Positions 9,238 through 18,764 of a DNA stretch of 64,000 nucleotides are shown one piece after another (position 1 is the first letter of the stretch; each line of letters starts with the position of its first letter). The stretch spans positions 51,642 to 115,641 of the forward strand of contig NZ_AKJS01000016.1 in assembly GCF_000282215.1 (NCBI RefSeq), given 5' to 3'. Position numbers and translations under genes: made by a program. The stretch is from Pseudomonas sp. GM21. Lineage in GTDB: Bacteria > Pseudomonadota > Gammaproteobacteria > Pseudomonadales > Pseudomonadaceae. The notes under the pieces were generated by a model, which saw only the letters and a program-made list of their open reading frames with translations, had not been told where the DNA came from and searched no databases.

Positions 9238-10362
9238 ATGAACAACCAAATCTGCGAAATGGTGGGCTGCGAGTTCCCCCTGTTTGCCTTTACCCATTGC
9301 CGCGATGTCGTCGTCGCGGTCAGCAAGGCTGGAGGTTTCGGGGTGCTCGGGGGTTCCAGCTTCACGCCGGAACAGCTCGAAATCGAGCTGAAGTGGATCG
9401 ATGAACATATCGACGGCAAACCCTACGGCGTCGATATTCTCGTGCCCGAACACACCGCGGTGGATATGTCGAAGGTCAGCGGCGAGCAGATCGCGGCGCA
9501 GATTCCACAGCAGCACATCGATTTCACCGTGAACCTGCTCAAGCAGTACGGCGTCGAAGCGGATGCCGGCAGCATCGTGCGCAGGACTCTGGCGACGATT
9601 GCACCGGAAACCGGCGAGGCGCTGATGGATGTCGCGTTCCGTCATCCGATCCGCCTGATCGTCAACGCGCTCGGCATCGCGCCGGCGTCGATGATCGCGC
9701 GCGGCCGCAAATACGGCGTACCGGTCGGCGCGCTGGTCGGCGCGAAGGAGCACGCGGTGCGCCAGGTGAAGGCGGGCGTCGACGTGCTGATCGCCCAGGG
9801 TACGGAGGCCGGCGGTCACTGCGGCGAAGTATCGACGCTGGTGCTGATCCCGGAAGTGCTGCGCGCGATCAAGCCGATCAAGGACGTCCCGGTGCTCGCC
9901 GCCGGCGGCATCATGACCGGCGGCCAGATGGCCGGTTGCATGGCGATGGGCGCCCAGGGCGTGTGGACCGGCTCGGTGTGGCTGGCAACCCTGGAATCGG
10001 AAACTTCGCAAGCCTTCCGCGAGAAAATGATTGCCGCGACCTCGCGCGACACCATCCGCTCCAAGGCGCGTACCGGCAAGCCGTCGCGCCAATTGCATTC
10101 GGCATGGCACGATGCGTGGGAAGGCAAGGACAGCCCCGGCGCGCTCGGCATGCCGCACATGGGCATGATCTCGCAGCCGGCATTTCAAAAGATCGATAAG
10201 GCCGTCGACGGCGGCAACCAGGCAGCGATGCCGCTGGTGAGCTACTGGGTCGGGCAGGGCGTCGGCCTCATCGAGTCGGTGAAATCGGCCGGTGATGTGG
10301 TGCAGGAATTCAAGGAAGAGTTCGCTGAGAGCCTGCTAGCGCTGAATGCTGCGATCGAGTAA
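9238..10362 (+). CDS. Nitronate monooxygenase / 2-nitropropane dioxygenase-like flavoprotein (1 of 3)
   Basis: A 374-residue FMN-dependent TIM-barrel protein of the NMO/FabK-like family. It shows the conserved GTEAGGHCGE segment that contacts flavin and the VLAAGGIMTGGQMA phosphate-binding region. The start follows a GAGGA ribosome site. Such genes often sit in fatty-acid and steroid catabolic clusters where their true substrate (nitronate, or an enoyl/dienoyl compound) is unknown. Two further family members occur in this window. It belongs to the GC-rich block. Confidence 0.85.
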   Translation: MNNQICEMVGCEFPLFAFTHCRDVVVAVSKAGGFGVLGGSSFTPEQLEIELKWIDEHIDGKPYGVDILVPEHTAVDMSKVSGEQIAAQIPQQHIDFTVNLLKQYGVEADAGSIVRRTLATIAPETGEALMDVAFRHPIRLIVNALGIAPASMIARGRKYGVPVGALVGAKEHAVRQVKAGVDVLIAQGTEAGGHCGEVSTLVLIPEVLRAIKPIKDVPVLAAGGIMTGGQMAGCMAMGAQGVWTGSVWLATLESETSQAFREKMIAATSRDTIRSKARTGKPSRQLHSAWHDAWEGKDSPGALGMPHMGMISQPAFQKIDKAVDGGNQAAMPLVSYWVGQGVGLIESVKSAGDVVQEFKEEFAESLLALNAAIE

Positions 10363-10449
10363 TTCACGCCACCTTCAGCTGCACCCCCCTCCAATAGCCT
10401 CATTCGTCGATAGCCCGGCCTGTGTGCCGGGTATCCGCTGAGGCTGCAC

Positions 10450-10564
10450 ATGAATCGACTTCGCCACTATGGCCTTGTGCTGTGCCTGACAGCGTCTGGC
10501 CTCTACGCGGCAAGTCGTTCAATCCTTCAATCCCCGCCTCCTGATAGCGCTTGCGCCGCCGTTT
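10450..10564 (+). pseudogene. 5' fragment of a secreted or lipoprotein gene, truncated
   Basis: An ATG at 10450 starts a convincing signal-peptide sequence (positively charged MNRLRHYG, then a hydrophobic stretch ending near LYAAS). After roughly 30 codons it runs into the reverse-strand alpha/beta hydrolase gene, and the frame then makes no sense. I read it as the 5' end of an exported-protein gene cut off at a recombination junction between about 10520 and 10565, the right edge of the GC-rich block. The original family cannot be told. Confidence 0.45.
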
Positions 10565-12094
10565 TCAAAACAGTGTACTTGGGGACATGGCGCAAGCGAG
10601 TTCGAGGATTTCCTGCCGATCTGCCGGTAAGACGAAGCCTCGTGCGATCGCTGCGTCGAGTGAGACCTCGAAGCGCTCAAGATATTCCGTTGGGCCGCAC
10701 GGATAGAGCCGACGCAGAATGGCTGCGTCGAATGGTTCGCCCGAGCCGAACAAACTCGCCAAGACGTTATCTTCGTTGCCAAGGCCAGATGTCCTGGCAA
10801 TCGGTACATCGACCCAGGGTGTCCTGATGCCGCCAGTGGCGAGTCCGTTTTCGTCCAGAATCAGTTGAGGCGGATGGGTGTCGGTCAACTCGATGGGTTG
10901 GGCGATCGGTGCCGGTTCGCCAGAACGTACCCAGTTGTGGAGTGCGACGAGCGCCGCTTGGACGACATAGTGATGTTGTGGGGCGAAATTGATCGATTGC
11001 GTCACTTGGGCACCCATCAGGTTACGGGTGGGCGCATAGGCCGCGACAAGATCGGTCAGTGATGCGAAGCCGGTGTCAATCCTGCCCACTTGAATGATGT
11101 AGTTGTCGGCATGGGCCGTGCCGGCAATTTCCCAGGTCCGCAGAAGTGCGCTGTCGGGCTGTCTCGCCAGGTAATAACCCGGTCGCGGGCCGCCGATCAA
11201 ATCGGTCTCAGTGATCACATTGATCAACGGGACGCGAACATCCGAGCGGAATTTTGGTGCCACAGACATGCCTGCATCGGCTGGTCCGAACATGGAGTTG
11301 CCGTCCAGCGGAGCGGTGCTGGCAAACCGCGAATGGATCAGGAATCCGTCATAAACCCTGGCTAGTGGATCGACAGCATTGATGTAAGTCGTCAAGAACA
11401 TCGCCGATTGGGATTCGCCAACTGCCAAGACGTAGTCTGGACGGAGCGACCCCAGGATACCGTTGTGTTGGGCATCACGAACCAGGCGCCCGGCCTGGGA
11501 AAAGATATCGTAGGAGTAAGCATCGCCGGGGTGGCGCAGGCGTGAATAGCGTTCTGGATTTATGGTCTTCAGCGAGTTGTTCGCACCGCGGCTCGGTCCA
11601 CCCTCGACTCCTACCCGCTGCGCAGAGACGGCGACATAAACAGAGCCCGCGCGCACGATCTCGCGATGTGCCATGAGCCAGTCTACCGCTGTGTCCATAC
11701 CACCGGTGACGTTGAGCCATTCGACGATGGCTGTGCCGTTGAATTTGGCCGTATCCATCGGTTTCAAGATCACCATTCTGGTGACGTAGTCCGCCTCGGC
11801 GCAAGGTCGGACGCACCACTGCCCGTCGGAGCCGAGATGTGCATCAGAGGCGTAGGAGACCGCTGTTGCGGAGATGAAAAATTCCTCGGCGATATAGCCC
11901 AGGTCAGCAAGCTCATAATCGCCGAGCAGTAGGGTAGGCTTTCCTGCTACAGACGTGACGATTGGATTTCTCACAGTGACAATTCCTTCCTGATTTGTGC
12001 GAAAGGCCGCCGGTGCAATCGTCGCGCGATTCTTGCGGGGCCTGCTGATGCTGTCGTAGTCCGCTTCCCGGCGCGTCCTTGAAGCAGTGCTCAT
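10565..12094 (-). CDS. Alpha/beta hydrolase domain-containing protein (Abhydrolase_10-like)
   Basis: A 509-residue protein resembling the large alpha/beta hydrolase domain family found in terpenoid and steroid degraders. The nucleophile elbow is GESQS, followed by a long region with a conserved TAHADNY His candidate. It could hydrolyse an ester or lactone of the substrate. The first 35-40 residues are low-complexity and basic, and an in-frame GTG near 11974 preceded by AGGAA is a reasonable alternative start. It is divergent from the Ycf48/MMPL genes. Confidence 0.78.
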   Translation of the reverse strand: MSTASRTRREADYDSISRPRKNRATIAPAAFRTNQEGIVTVRNPIVTSVAGKPTLLLGDYELADLGYIAEEFFISATAVSYASDAHLGSDGQWCVRPCAEADYVTRMVILKPMDTAKFNGTAIVEWLNVTGGMDTAVDWLMAHREIVRAGSVYVAVSAQRVGVEGGPSRGANNSLKTINPERYSRLRHPGDAYSYDIFSQAGRLVRDAQHNGILGSLRPDYVLAVGESQSAMFLTTYINAVDPLARVYDGFLIHSRFASTAPLDGNSMFGPADAGMSVAPKFRSDVRVPLINVITETDLIGGPRPGYYLARQPDSALLRTWEIAGTAHADNYIIQVGRIDTGFASLTDLVAAYAPTRNLMGAQVTQSINFAPQHHYVVQAALVALHNWVRSGEPAPIAQPIELTDTHPPQLILDENGLATGGIRTPWVDVPIARTSGLGNEDNVLASLFGSGEPFDAAILRRLYPCGPTEYLERFEVSLDAAIARGFVLPADRQEILELACAMSPSTLF

Positions 12095-12246
12095 TACTTC
12101 ATGACAGGCCGACCTGAGTGTAGAACGGTCTGGATCGAGTTAGCGATAGCCTACGCACAATTAGATAAATCATTGCTGTAATTTGTGAAGGTGGTCAGCA
12201 TGATCTGGTGCATTGCGAAGAGAGGGGATGGTTGGCTATTGACGCT

Positions 12247-12262
12247 AAAGATATATACGATT
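12247..12262. promoter_or_regulatory. Putative operator, 16-bp AT-rich element (copy 2)
   Basis: AAAGATATATACGATT matches the copy at 17725 at 14 of 16 positions. It lies in the 271-base gap between the alpha/beta hydrolase and the divergent Ycf48-like gene. Nothing else was recognised in that AT-rich gap. Confidence 0.5.
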
Positions 12263-12365
12263 AATGTGATTGTCATATTGTGCTCAAACCTGATGGCTGG
12301 GCGCGCACGGTTGGCGAATGTTACCCCGCACAACAGAAAACAATAAAAAGAGTCTGGAGGTTGAA

Positions 12366-13505
12366 ATGAGGCCGAGCAGCTCGCCGCCCTTTCGCGGTAG
12401 CGGCAATATCAAACCCAACATTCGTTGGTTGTTGGGCTGTGCGGTAGGTGTAGTCCTATTGGTAGGTGCTCAGGCCAACAATGGTGTGAAGCCTTTCGTC
12501 GATCCATTGAGCCTGGCTCCGCTGCAATCAAGCCTGGTGTCCAAGACGCAGTTGGTCTGCGTGGCCCAGGCAGGTAATCGTCTCGTGGCGGTGGGGTGGC
12601 GAGGGCATATTGTCTACTCCGAAGATCAGGGTCGCACCTGGCGCCAGGCCCAGGTACCGGTCAGCGTCGACCTGACGGCGGTGACCTTTGCCAGCGCTAC
12701 GGCTGGCTGGGCAGTCGGTCACGGCGGCATCATCCTGCGTACCTCGGACGGTGGTTTGAGCTGGAGCAAACAGCAAGACGGCTTCAGTACCGGCAAGTTA
12801 ATGGCGGACTACTATCAGCAGCGTCTGGATCAAGCCGCAGAGGCTGATAAACCGGCTGCCGACAGTCTGGTGGAGCAAGTGCGCCAGAACTACGAAACGG
12901 GCCCTGAGCAACCCTGGCTGGACGTCTGGTTCGAAAATGAGCAACACGGTTATGTGGTCGGGACTTTCAACCTGATCATGGAAACCCACGATGGCGGCGA
13001 GCACTGGACACCTCTGCTGGATCGGGTCGACAACCCCGAAGGTCTGCATCTGTCGGCCATGAATGCTGTCGACGGTGAGCTGTACATTGCGTCCGAGCGC
13101 GGTACGGTCTTCCGTCTGGACAAAACCAGTCAGCGTTTCGTGGCGCTCAACAGCGGTTATGTCGGTAGTTTTTTCGGTGTGACCGGCAATGCCCAGACGC
13201 TCCTTGCGTATGGGCTCCGTGGCAATGTCTGGCGCAGCGCAGACAAAGGGGCGACCTGGAGCAAGGTCGACACCGGTATCGTAAACACCCTCACTGGCGC
13301 CACTGTGCTGGCTGATCAACGCATCGCGCTGGTCAGTCAAGGTGGGGCACTGTTGATCGGTGATTCAGCGGGGGAACACTTCAAGCCCTCGACACTCAGC
13401 CAAAACCTACCGTTTGCCAGCGTCGTAGAAGCGGGCAAGGGCGCGGTGGTCATCGTTGGCACCCAAGGCGCTCAGCGAGAATCGGTGCCGGCTTTCGGCG
13501 GTTGA
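12366..13505 (+). CDS. Ycf48/Hcf136-like beta-propeller protein, exported
   Basis: A 379-residue protein with an N-terminal signal peptide or anchor (hydrophobic GCAVGVVLLVGAQA) and BNR/Ycf48-type propeller repeats such as YSEDQGRTWRQ, RTSDGGLSWSK, ETHDGGEHWTP and RSADKGATWSK. The start at 12366 follows TGGAGG, so the upstream extension is not needed. Ycf48-like genes are regularly found beside MMPL permeases in bacteria that degrade steroids and other lipids. Here the MMPL gene follows after 31 bases, so the two probably form one envelope transport complex. Confidence 0.85.
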   Translation: MRPSSSPPFRGSGNIKPNIRWLLGCAVGVVLLVGAQANNGVKPFVDPLSLAPLQSSLVSKTQLVCVAQAGNRLVAVGWRGHIVYSEDQGRTWRQAQVPVSVDLTAVTFASATAGWAVGHGGIILRTSDGGLSWSKQQDGFSTGKLMADYYQQRLDQAAEADKPAADSLVEQVRQNYETGPEQPWLDVWFENEQHGYVVGTFNLIMETHDGGEHWTPLLDRVDNPEGLHLSAMNAVDGELYIASERGTVFRLDKTSQRFVALNSGYVGSFFGVTGNAQTLLAYGLRGNVWRSADKGATWSKVDTGIVNTLTGATVLADQRIALVSQGGALLIGDSAGEHFKPSTLSQNLPFASVVEAGKGAVVIVGTQGAQRESVPAFGG

Positions 13506-13536
13506 AGACCACGGCTTGAAAAAATATGGAGACATC

Positions 13537-16071
13537 ATGGCTGTAGATACCGAATCACTTCAACTGCCGGTCATTCGCGACGTCAAGAACTTTGACAAGC
13601 AGTCCGGTGACTGGTTGGAACGGCTGGTCTTTAATAACCGTATCTGGGTGGTGGTGCTGGTCGCCGTCATTACGGTATTTCTGGGGTTTCATGCGACGCG
13701 CCTGGCTGTGCAGGCCAATTTCGAGGCCATGATTCCGCAGTCGCACCCCTTCATTCGCAATTACTTCGAAAACAAGGCCGAGCTCAAAGGGTTGGGTAAC
13801 TCACTGCGCATCGTGGTCGAGAATACCCAAGGCGATGTTTTCGACAAGGACTACCTGGATGTGGTCCGTGACATCAACGACAAGTTGTTCCTTACGCCCG
13901 GTGTGGATCGCGCCTTTATCCGCACGCTATGGACGCCGATCGTGCGCTGGACTGAGGTCACCGAAGAAGGTTTTCGCGGCGGCCCGGTCATGCCGTTCGA
14001 CTACGATGGCTCCGATAAGTCGATCGAGACGTTCCGCATCAATACGCAGCGTGCCGGCCTGCGCGGTAACTTGATTGGTAATGACCTGAAGTCGAGCATG
14101 ATCGTGGTGCCGCTGCTGGACGTGGTGCCGGAGACCGGTCAGCCGCTCGATTACAGTGTGCTGTCGACCTTCCTGGAAAAAGAGGTGCGCGACAAATACC
14201 AGACGGCTCAAAACCTGGAGAAGCAGGTCAATGCCCAGACGGGTGGCCACTACCGCATCCACATCATTGGCTTCGCCAAGCTGATCGGTGACCTCATCGA
14301 GGGCCTGGTGCAGGTCATGATGTTCTTTGGCGCGTCGGCACTGATCGCCTCGCTGATTATTCTCTATTACACCCGTGACTTGCGCAGCACCCTGTTGTTG
14401 GTTGCAACGGCCACTATCGGCGTGGTTTGGCTGCTGGGGCTACTGGAGCTGCTGGGTTATTCGCTCAACCCTTATTCAGTACTGGTGCCTTTTCTGATTT
14501 TCGCCATCGGCCTTTCCCATGGCGCGCAAAAGATGAACGGCATCATGCAGGACATCGGCCGTGGGACGCACCGCTATGTCGCCGCGCGCTACACGTTTCG
14601 CCGTCTGTTCGTCGCCGGCCTGACAGCGTTGATCACCAACGTGGTGGGCTTTGCCGTTCTGATGATCGTTGATATTCCAGTGATCCGCGACCTGGCCATG
14701 ACGACTAGCCTGGGTGTGCTGGTACTGATTTTCACCAAGCTGTTCTTCATCCCCGTGGCGCTTTCCTATATCGGCGTGAGCCAGGGTGCCGCGTTGCGTA
14801 GCTTGCGCAAGCAGCCAGCCGGCAAGGGGATGATGGGGATGTTGCAGCGCTGCACTGAGCGCAAGTTCGCGTTGCCCTTGGTTCTGGCGGCCCTGATCGT
14901 TGGCGTTGGCGCCATGGCCATCAGTTTCACCGGGTTGAAAATGGGCGATCTGGACGCAGGCGCGCCGGAGTTGCGCCCCGATTCGCGTTACAACAAGGAT
15001 GTGGCGTACATCAATGAGCACTACGGTTTGAGTGGTGATCAGTTCGCGGTGATCGTCAAGACCAAAGAGGAAGGGATGCGTGAGTACGCGTCGCTAGTCG
15101 AACAGGACCGGTTGGCCTGGCAGTTGCAGCAGTTGCCATCGGTGCTCGCCGTCTCTTCTGTTTCCGGTGGTCTGCGTATGGTGGCCGCGGGTGCGTTCGA
15201 GGGTAACCCCAAGTGGATGACCATCCCGCGCAACGTGCAGGCGTCGGGCAACTCGACCCAGAACCTGCTGGTGGGAAACCCCGAGTTGATGAACGTCAAA
15301 GCCAGCGTTGCCCCGGTGATCGCTTACCTCAAGGATCACCGCGCCGAGACGCTGGAGGAAGTGGTAAAGGTTGTGCAAGAATTTTCCGACGAGTACAGCA
15401 CGCCTGATCGCCAATTCCTGTTGGCTGCGGGGCCTGCCGGCATCGAAGCGGCGACCAATATCGTTGTCGAGCAGGCCAACTATCGCATTCTGGGGCTGCT
15501 CTATGCCGCCGTGATCGTACTGTGCCTGATCACGTTCCGCAGTTGGCGCGCGGTGGTGGTGGCCATGGTGCCGTTGATCATCACCTCGTTTCTGTGTGAG
15601 GCGCTGATGGTGGCGCTCGGGATCGGCGTCAAAGTAGCGACGCTGCCGGTCATCGCTCTGGGTGTCGGTGTTGGTGTTGACTATGCGCTGTACCTGCTCA
15701 GTGTCCAGCTGGCTGCGCAGCGACGCGGTATTTCCCTTTCCGAATCTTATGGGCTGGCGCTTGGGTTCACCGGGCGGGTTGTGGCGCTGATCGGCGTGAC
15801 GATGGCGGCAGGTGTGGTGACCTGGGTTTGGTCGCCGATCAAGTTCCAGGCCGACATGGGCATGCTGCTGACCTTCATGTTCTTGTGGAACATGCTGGGT
15901 GCGCTGACGCTGATACCGGCCTTGTCGTATTTCCTGCTGCGTGATGTCGGTCGCGACGTCGAGGCACAGTCGAATACGGTGTCGCTGCCCCTGGGTGAGC
16001 GTGAGCCGCTGGCCGAGAGTGAGGTGGTATTGGAAGTCGGCAATCAGAATCGTACCGTCAGTCAGGCTTGA
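13537..16071 (+). CDS. MMPL/RND family transporter
   Basis: An 844-residue RND-type permease: a first membrane helix near residues 35-55, a large periplasmic loop, helices around residues 260-430, a second loop and a second helix bundle to residue about 810. This two-fold layout is typical of MMPL/HpnN-like lipid transporters. The start at 13537 is chosen because GGAGACATC precedes it; the frame opens earlier inside the upstream gene. With the Ycf48-like partner it likely moves a hydrophobic substrate or intermediate across the envelope. The outer-membrane DUF1302/DUF1329 partners often found with such pairs are absent here. Confidence 0.9.
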   Translation: MAVDTESLQLPVIRDVKNFDKQSGDWLERLVFNNRIWVVVLVAVITVFLGFHATRLAVQANFEAMIPQSHPFIRNYFENKAELKGLGNSLRIVVENTQGDVFDKDYLDVVRDINDKLFLTPGVDRAFIRTLWTPIVRWTEVTEEGFRGGPVMPFDYDGSDKSIETFRINTQRAGLRGNLIGNDLKSSMIVVPLLDVVPETGQPLDYSVLSTFLEKEVRDKYQTAQNLEKQVNAQTGGHYRIHIIGFAKLIGDLIEGLVQVMMFFGASALIASLIILYYTRDLRSTLLLVATATIGVVWLLGLLELLGYSLNPYSVLVPFLIFAIGLSHGAQKMNGIMQDIGRGTHRYVAARYTFRRLFVAGLTALITNVVGFAVLMIVDIPVIRDLAMTTSLGVLVLIFTKLFFIPVALSYIGVSQGAALRSLRKQPAGKGMMGMLQRCTERKFALPLVLAALIVGVGAMAISFTGLKMGDLDAGAPELRPDSRYNKDVAYINEHYGLSGDQFAVIVKTKEEGMREYASLVEQDRLAWQLQQLPSVLAVSSVSGGLRMVAAGAFEGNPKWMTIPRNVQASGNSTQNLLVGNPELMNVKASVAPVIAYLKDHRAETLEEVVKVVQEFSDEYSTPDRQFLLAAGPAGIEAATNIVVEQANYRILGLLYAAVIVLCLITFRSWRAVVVAMVPLIITSFLCEALMVALGIGVKVATLPVIALGVGVGVDYALYLLSVQLAAQRRGISLSESYGLALGFTGRVVALIGVTMAAGVVTWVWSPIKFQADMGMLLTFMFLWNMLGALTLIPALSYFLLRDVGRDVEAQSNTVSLPLGEREPLAESEVVLEVGNQNRTVSQA

Positions 16072-16111
16072 TACCTGCGCCATTGCTTATTGACCAAGGA
16101 GGCGCCTGATC

Positions 16112-17554
16112 ATGGCCCTGAGTAATAGAGACAGCCGATGGAAAACGATCATGCTGGCGTTGGTCATTGCAGAAGTGGCATCGGCGTTCGAAGTCAGTAT
16201 GGTGTTCTCCGGCTTGCCTACGTTCTACAAGCTGTTCCAGGACCCGGCGCTGGTGGGCTGGGTCATCACCGCTTATCTGTTGATGGGAGCCGCTGCTTCT
16301 GCGATCTGCGGGCGAATCGGTGATCTGTATGGACGCAGCCGGGTATTGATAGGCCTGCTGTTTTTTGCCGCGCTTGGCTCACTTATCAGCGCTATATCCA
16401 CCTCGCTTGAGGGAATTGTTTTCGGACGGGCAGTGCAGGGGTTGGCGTCAGCTATCTTGCCGTTGTGCTTCGGTCTGGTCAGAGAAAATATCAGTCCGGC
16501 GCGTACACCGCTTTGCATCGGAATCCTCGCGGGTACAGCCTCAACTGCGGCCGGTATCGGTTTTGTGTTGGGCGGGGTGTGCATCGATTACCTGAGCTGG
16601 CACTGGATCTTCTACATAAGCACCGTGGCTTCTGTGCTTGGTTTGCTGTTGGTGATTGCCTTCCTGCCGTCGTCAGCGGGCAAGGCCAGCGAGCAGAAGG
16701 TGGATATCCTCGGTGGGGTGTTGTTTGCTCCGGCGGTGGCGGGGATTCTGTTCGCCTTGACCAAGGCCAGTGCCTGGGGTTGGTTTGATCAGCGCACGTT
16801 GTTGTTGGGTTTCGGCAGCCTTGCCTTGTTGGCATTCTGGGCGTGGTACGAGGCGCGGCATAGCAATCCGCTGATCGACGTACGGCTGTTTGCAAATCGC
16901 CAGTTGGCCATGTCCAACCTTTGCTATGTCTTCATAGCCCTGGGTGCCATGCAATTCGCTCAGGTCCTGTTTGTGTTGTTGCAGCAACCCACCTGGACCG
17001 GCGTCGGCCTGGGTATGGCGGCGACGGCGGCCGCGGCAATGAAGTTGCCCTCCTCACTGGTGGCAATCTTCGCTTCGCCCTGGGCTGGTGTCCTCGCCGG
17101 GCGTTTTGGTGGGCGCAAGGCGTTACTGTTTGGATTGTCCTTTCTGGTTGTAGGGTGGGCTGCCTTGACAGTGCACCATAGCACCGTCTGGTTTGTCGGA
17201 TTTGCGATAATCCTTCACGGCATCGGGACGGCCATGGCGTTCAGTGCCGTGCCGAATCTAATCGTGGAAGCGGTACCGCCGCAGCGGGTCAGTGAAGTGA
17301 CTGGCTTGAGCCAGGTAATACGTACGACCTTCATGGCCATCGGTGCGCAAATGATCGCCTTCATCCTGGCCACTCAAACGATCAGCGACCCGGCGCAAGG
17401 TCCTGGGGTCTACCCAGCAGGTTCGGCGTTCCAGCTGGCGTTTTTGGCCATCACCCTGCTGTGCGTTTTCAGTATGTTTGCAGCGATGGCCTTGCCCAAG
17501 CGCGGGGCTAATGGGGCGCGCGAAGCTGCGGTACAGCCTGCCATTAATTCATAA
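16112..17554 (+). CDS. MFS transporter, DHA2-like (14-helix) type
   Basis: A 480-residue major facilitator with about 14 hydrophobic helices and the loop 2-3 motif GRIGDLYGRSRVLIG. An AAGGAGG ribosome site precedes the ATG, and it follows the MMPL gene by 40 bases. The DHA2 family usually exports drugs or metabolites by proton antiport, so uptake or efflux of a pathway compound is likely. The partial MFS gene at the right edge shares the pattern EVSMVFSGLPTFYKLFQDP versus ETSMVFSAMPTFYRLFDDP, so the two are paralogues. Confidence 0.9.
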   Translation: MALSNRDSRWKTIMLALVIAEVASAFEVSMVFSGLPTFYKLFQDPALVGWVITAYLLMGAAASAICGRIGDLYGRSRVLIGLLFFAALGSLISAISTSLEGIVFGRAVQGLASAILPLCFGLVRENISPARTPLCIGILAGTASTAAGIGFVLGGVCIDYLSWHWIFYISTVASVLGLLLVIAFLPSSAGKASEQKVDILGGVLFAPAVAGILFALTKASAWGWFDQRTLLLGFGSLALLAFWAWYEARHSNPLIDVRLFANRQLAMSNLCYVFIALGAMQFAQVLFVLLQQPTWTGVGLGMAATAAAAMKLPSSLVAIFASPWAGVLAGRFGGRKALLFGLSFLVVGWAALTVHHSTVWFVGFAIILHGIGTAMAFSAVPNLIVEAVPPQRVSEVTGLSQVIRTTFMAIGAQMIAFILATQTISDPAQGPGVYPAGSAFQLAFLAITLLCVFSMFAAMALPKRGANGAREAAVQPAINS

Positions 17555-17572
17555 CGGTAACGCTAGTCCAAG

Positions 17573-17602
17573 GCCGTCGTTCTGGTGATTCGGAACGACG
17601 GC
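17573..17602 (+). terminator. Terminator-like hairpin after MFS gene
   Basis: GCCGTCGTTC pairs with GAACGACGGC around a ten-base loop, 18 bases after the MFS stop. The downstream T-run is weak. Confidence 0.6.
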
Positions 17603-17724
17603 GTTGTGCGTTTCAAGCCAGGATTATTCCAGCGACTTGACCCATCCTGCCAGGTGTTCTGCGTTATCCGGGAATGCGCTTAAATTCGCTGTGGCCGGCC
17701 CTATAACTGGTTGCCTATTATTAT

Positions 17725-17740
17725 AATGATATATACAATT
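17725..17740. promoter_or_regulatory. Putative operator, 16-bp AT-rich element (copy 3)
   Basis: AATGATATATACAATT, 61 bases before the flavin reductase start. It is close to the copies at 12247, 56881 and 63641. Confidence 0.6.
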
Positions 17741-17801
17741 TATCGAAGTGGCTTGCCCTGGATCTGGGTGCAAGTGTTTCAAACGGAGCGAGGAGAAGTT
17801 C

Positions 17802-18749
17802 GTGAGCAATCCCAATCTGGTAATCGACAGCAAGCAATTCCGTAATGCACTGGGAGCGTTCGCGACCGGCGTCACGATCGTCACTACACGTGACGCCGAA
17901 GGCGCTGATGTAGGCCTCACTGCCAGTAGCTTCAACTCGGTGTCGCTGGAACCGCCGATGATTCTCTGGAGCCTGGCAAAAACCTCCGGCAGCTTGTCGG
18001 CGTTCATGACCGGCGACCATTTTGCGGTACACGTCCTGGCAGCTGATCAGCAAGCCTTGTCCGACCGCTTTTCCAAGCGCGGCATTGACAAGTTTGCCGG
18101 TCTGGAGTTGGAGCGTGGCCCTGGGCAGGTTCCGCTTCTCGGCGACTGCGCGGCCCGGTTCAAGTGCAAGACCAGCTTTCGCTATGAGGGCGGTGACCAC
18201 ATCATCTTCGTCGGCGAAGTGATCGAGTTCGATCATTCTGCTCATCCACCGCTGGCGTTCCACGGCGGCAAATATGCCAAGGTTCACCCGCGCGCACTGG
18301 AAAATCCGCTGGATGTCGAGGATGTGAACAGCAGTTTCAACAAAGACTATCTGGGCTTTTTGCTCGGTGTGGCCTCCATGCAGCTGTACCAGCCTGTGCG
18401 CAACGACTGGCAGCAGATGGGCCTTAGCGAGTGCGGGTATTACGTGCTCAGCGTATTGGCGGCCGGCAAGCACAAGACCCAGGGTCAAATCGAAGAGTTG
18501 CTCAAGCCCAGTGGTCACCGACTCGATGATGAAGAGCTGGGAAGGCTGCTGGAAACCGAATTGGTGACCGTGCACGGCGATGGCCCGGATCGTCAGTTCG
18601 ATCTCACTCCCCGTGGCCATGAGTATGCGGTCAAGTTGTTCGTGCAAGCCAAATCGGTGGAGCAAAAGGCTATCGCCGGTCTGGATTGGGATGATCTTGC
18701 CTTGCTCAAAAACCTGCTGAAAAAGGTCATCCGCAATACCCGCAGCTGA
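17802..18749 (+). CDS. Flavin reductase with C-terminal MarR-like domain (HPAH C1-type)
   Basis: A 315-residue protein. Residues 1-165 are a flavin reductase (DIM6/NTAB) domain with LGAFATGVTIVTT and ASSFNSVSLEPPMILWS. Residues about 200-300 look like a winged-helix domain (LSVLAAGKHKTQGQIEELL...). This length and order match the C1 reductase of Acinetobacter 4-hydroxyphenylacetate hydroxylase, in which the MarR-like part makes flavin reduction effector-dependent. The start is a GTG preceded by GAGGAGA. It should supply reduced flavin to a two-component monooxygenase, but no partner oxygenase is obvious here. Confidence 0.82.
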   Translation: MSNPNLVIDSKQFRNALGAFATGVTIVTTRDAEGADVGLTASSFNSVSLEPPMILWSLAKTSGSLSAFMTGDHFAVHVLAADQQALSDRFSKRGIDKFAGLELERGPGQVPLLGDCAARFKCKTSFRYEGGDHIIFVGEVIEFDHSAHPPLAFHGGKYAKVHPRALENPLDVEDVNSSFNKDYLGFLLGVASMQLYQPVRNDWQQMGLSECGYYVLSVLAAGKHKTQGQIEELLKPSGHRLDDEELGRLLETELVTVHGDGPDRQFDLTPRGHEYAVKLFVQAKSVEQKAIAGLDWDDLALLKNLLKKVIRNTRS

Positions 18750-18764
18750 TAGCGCAGGCGTCAC

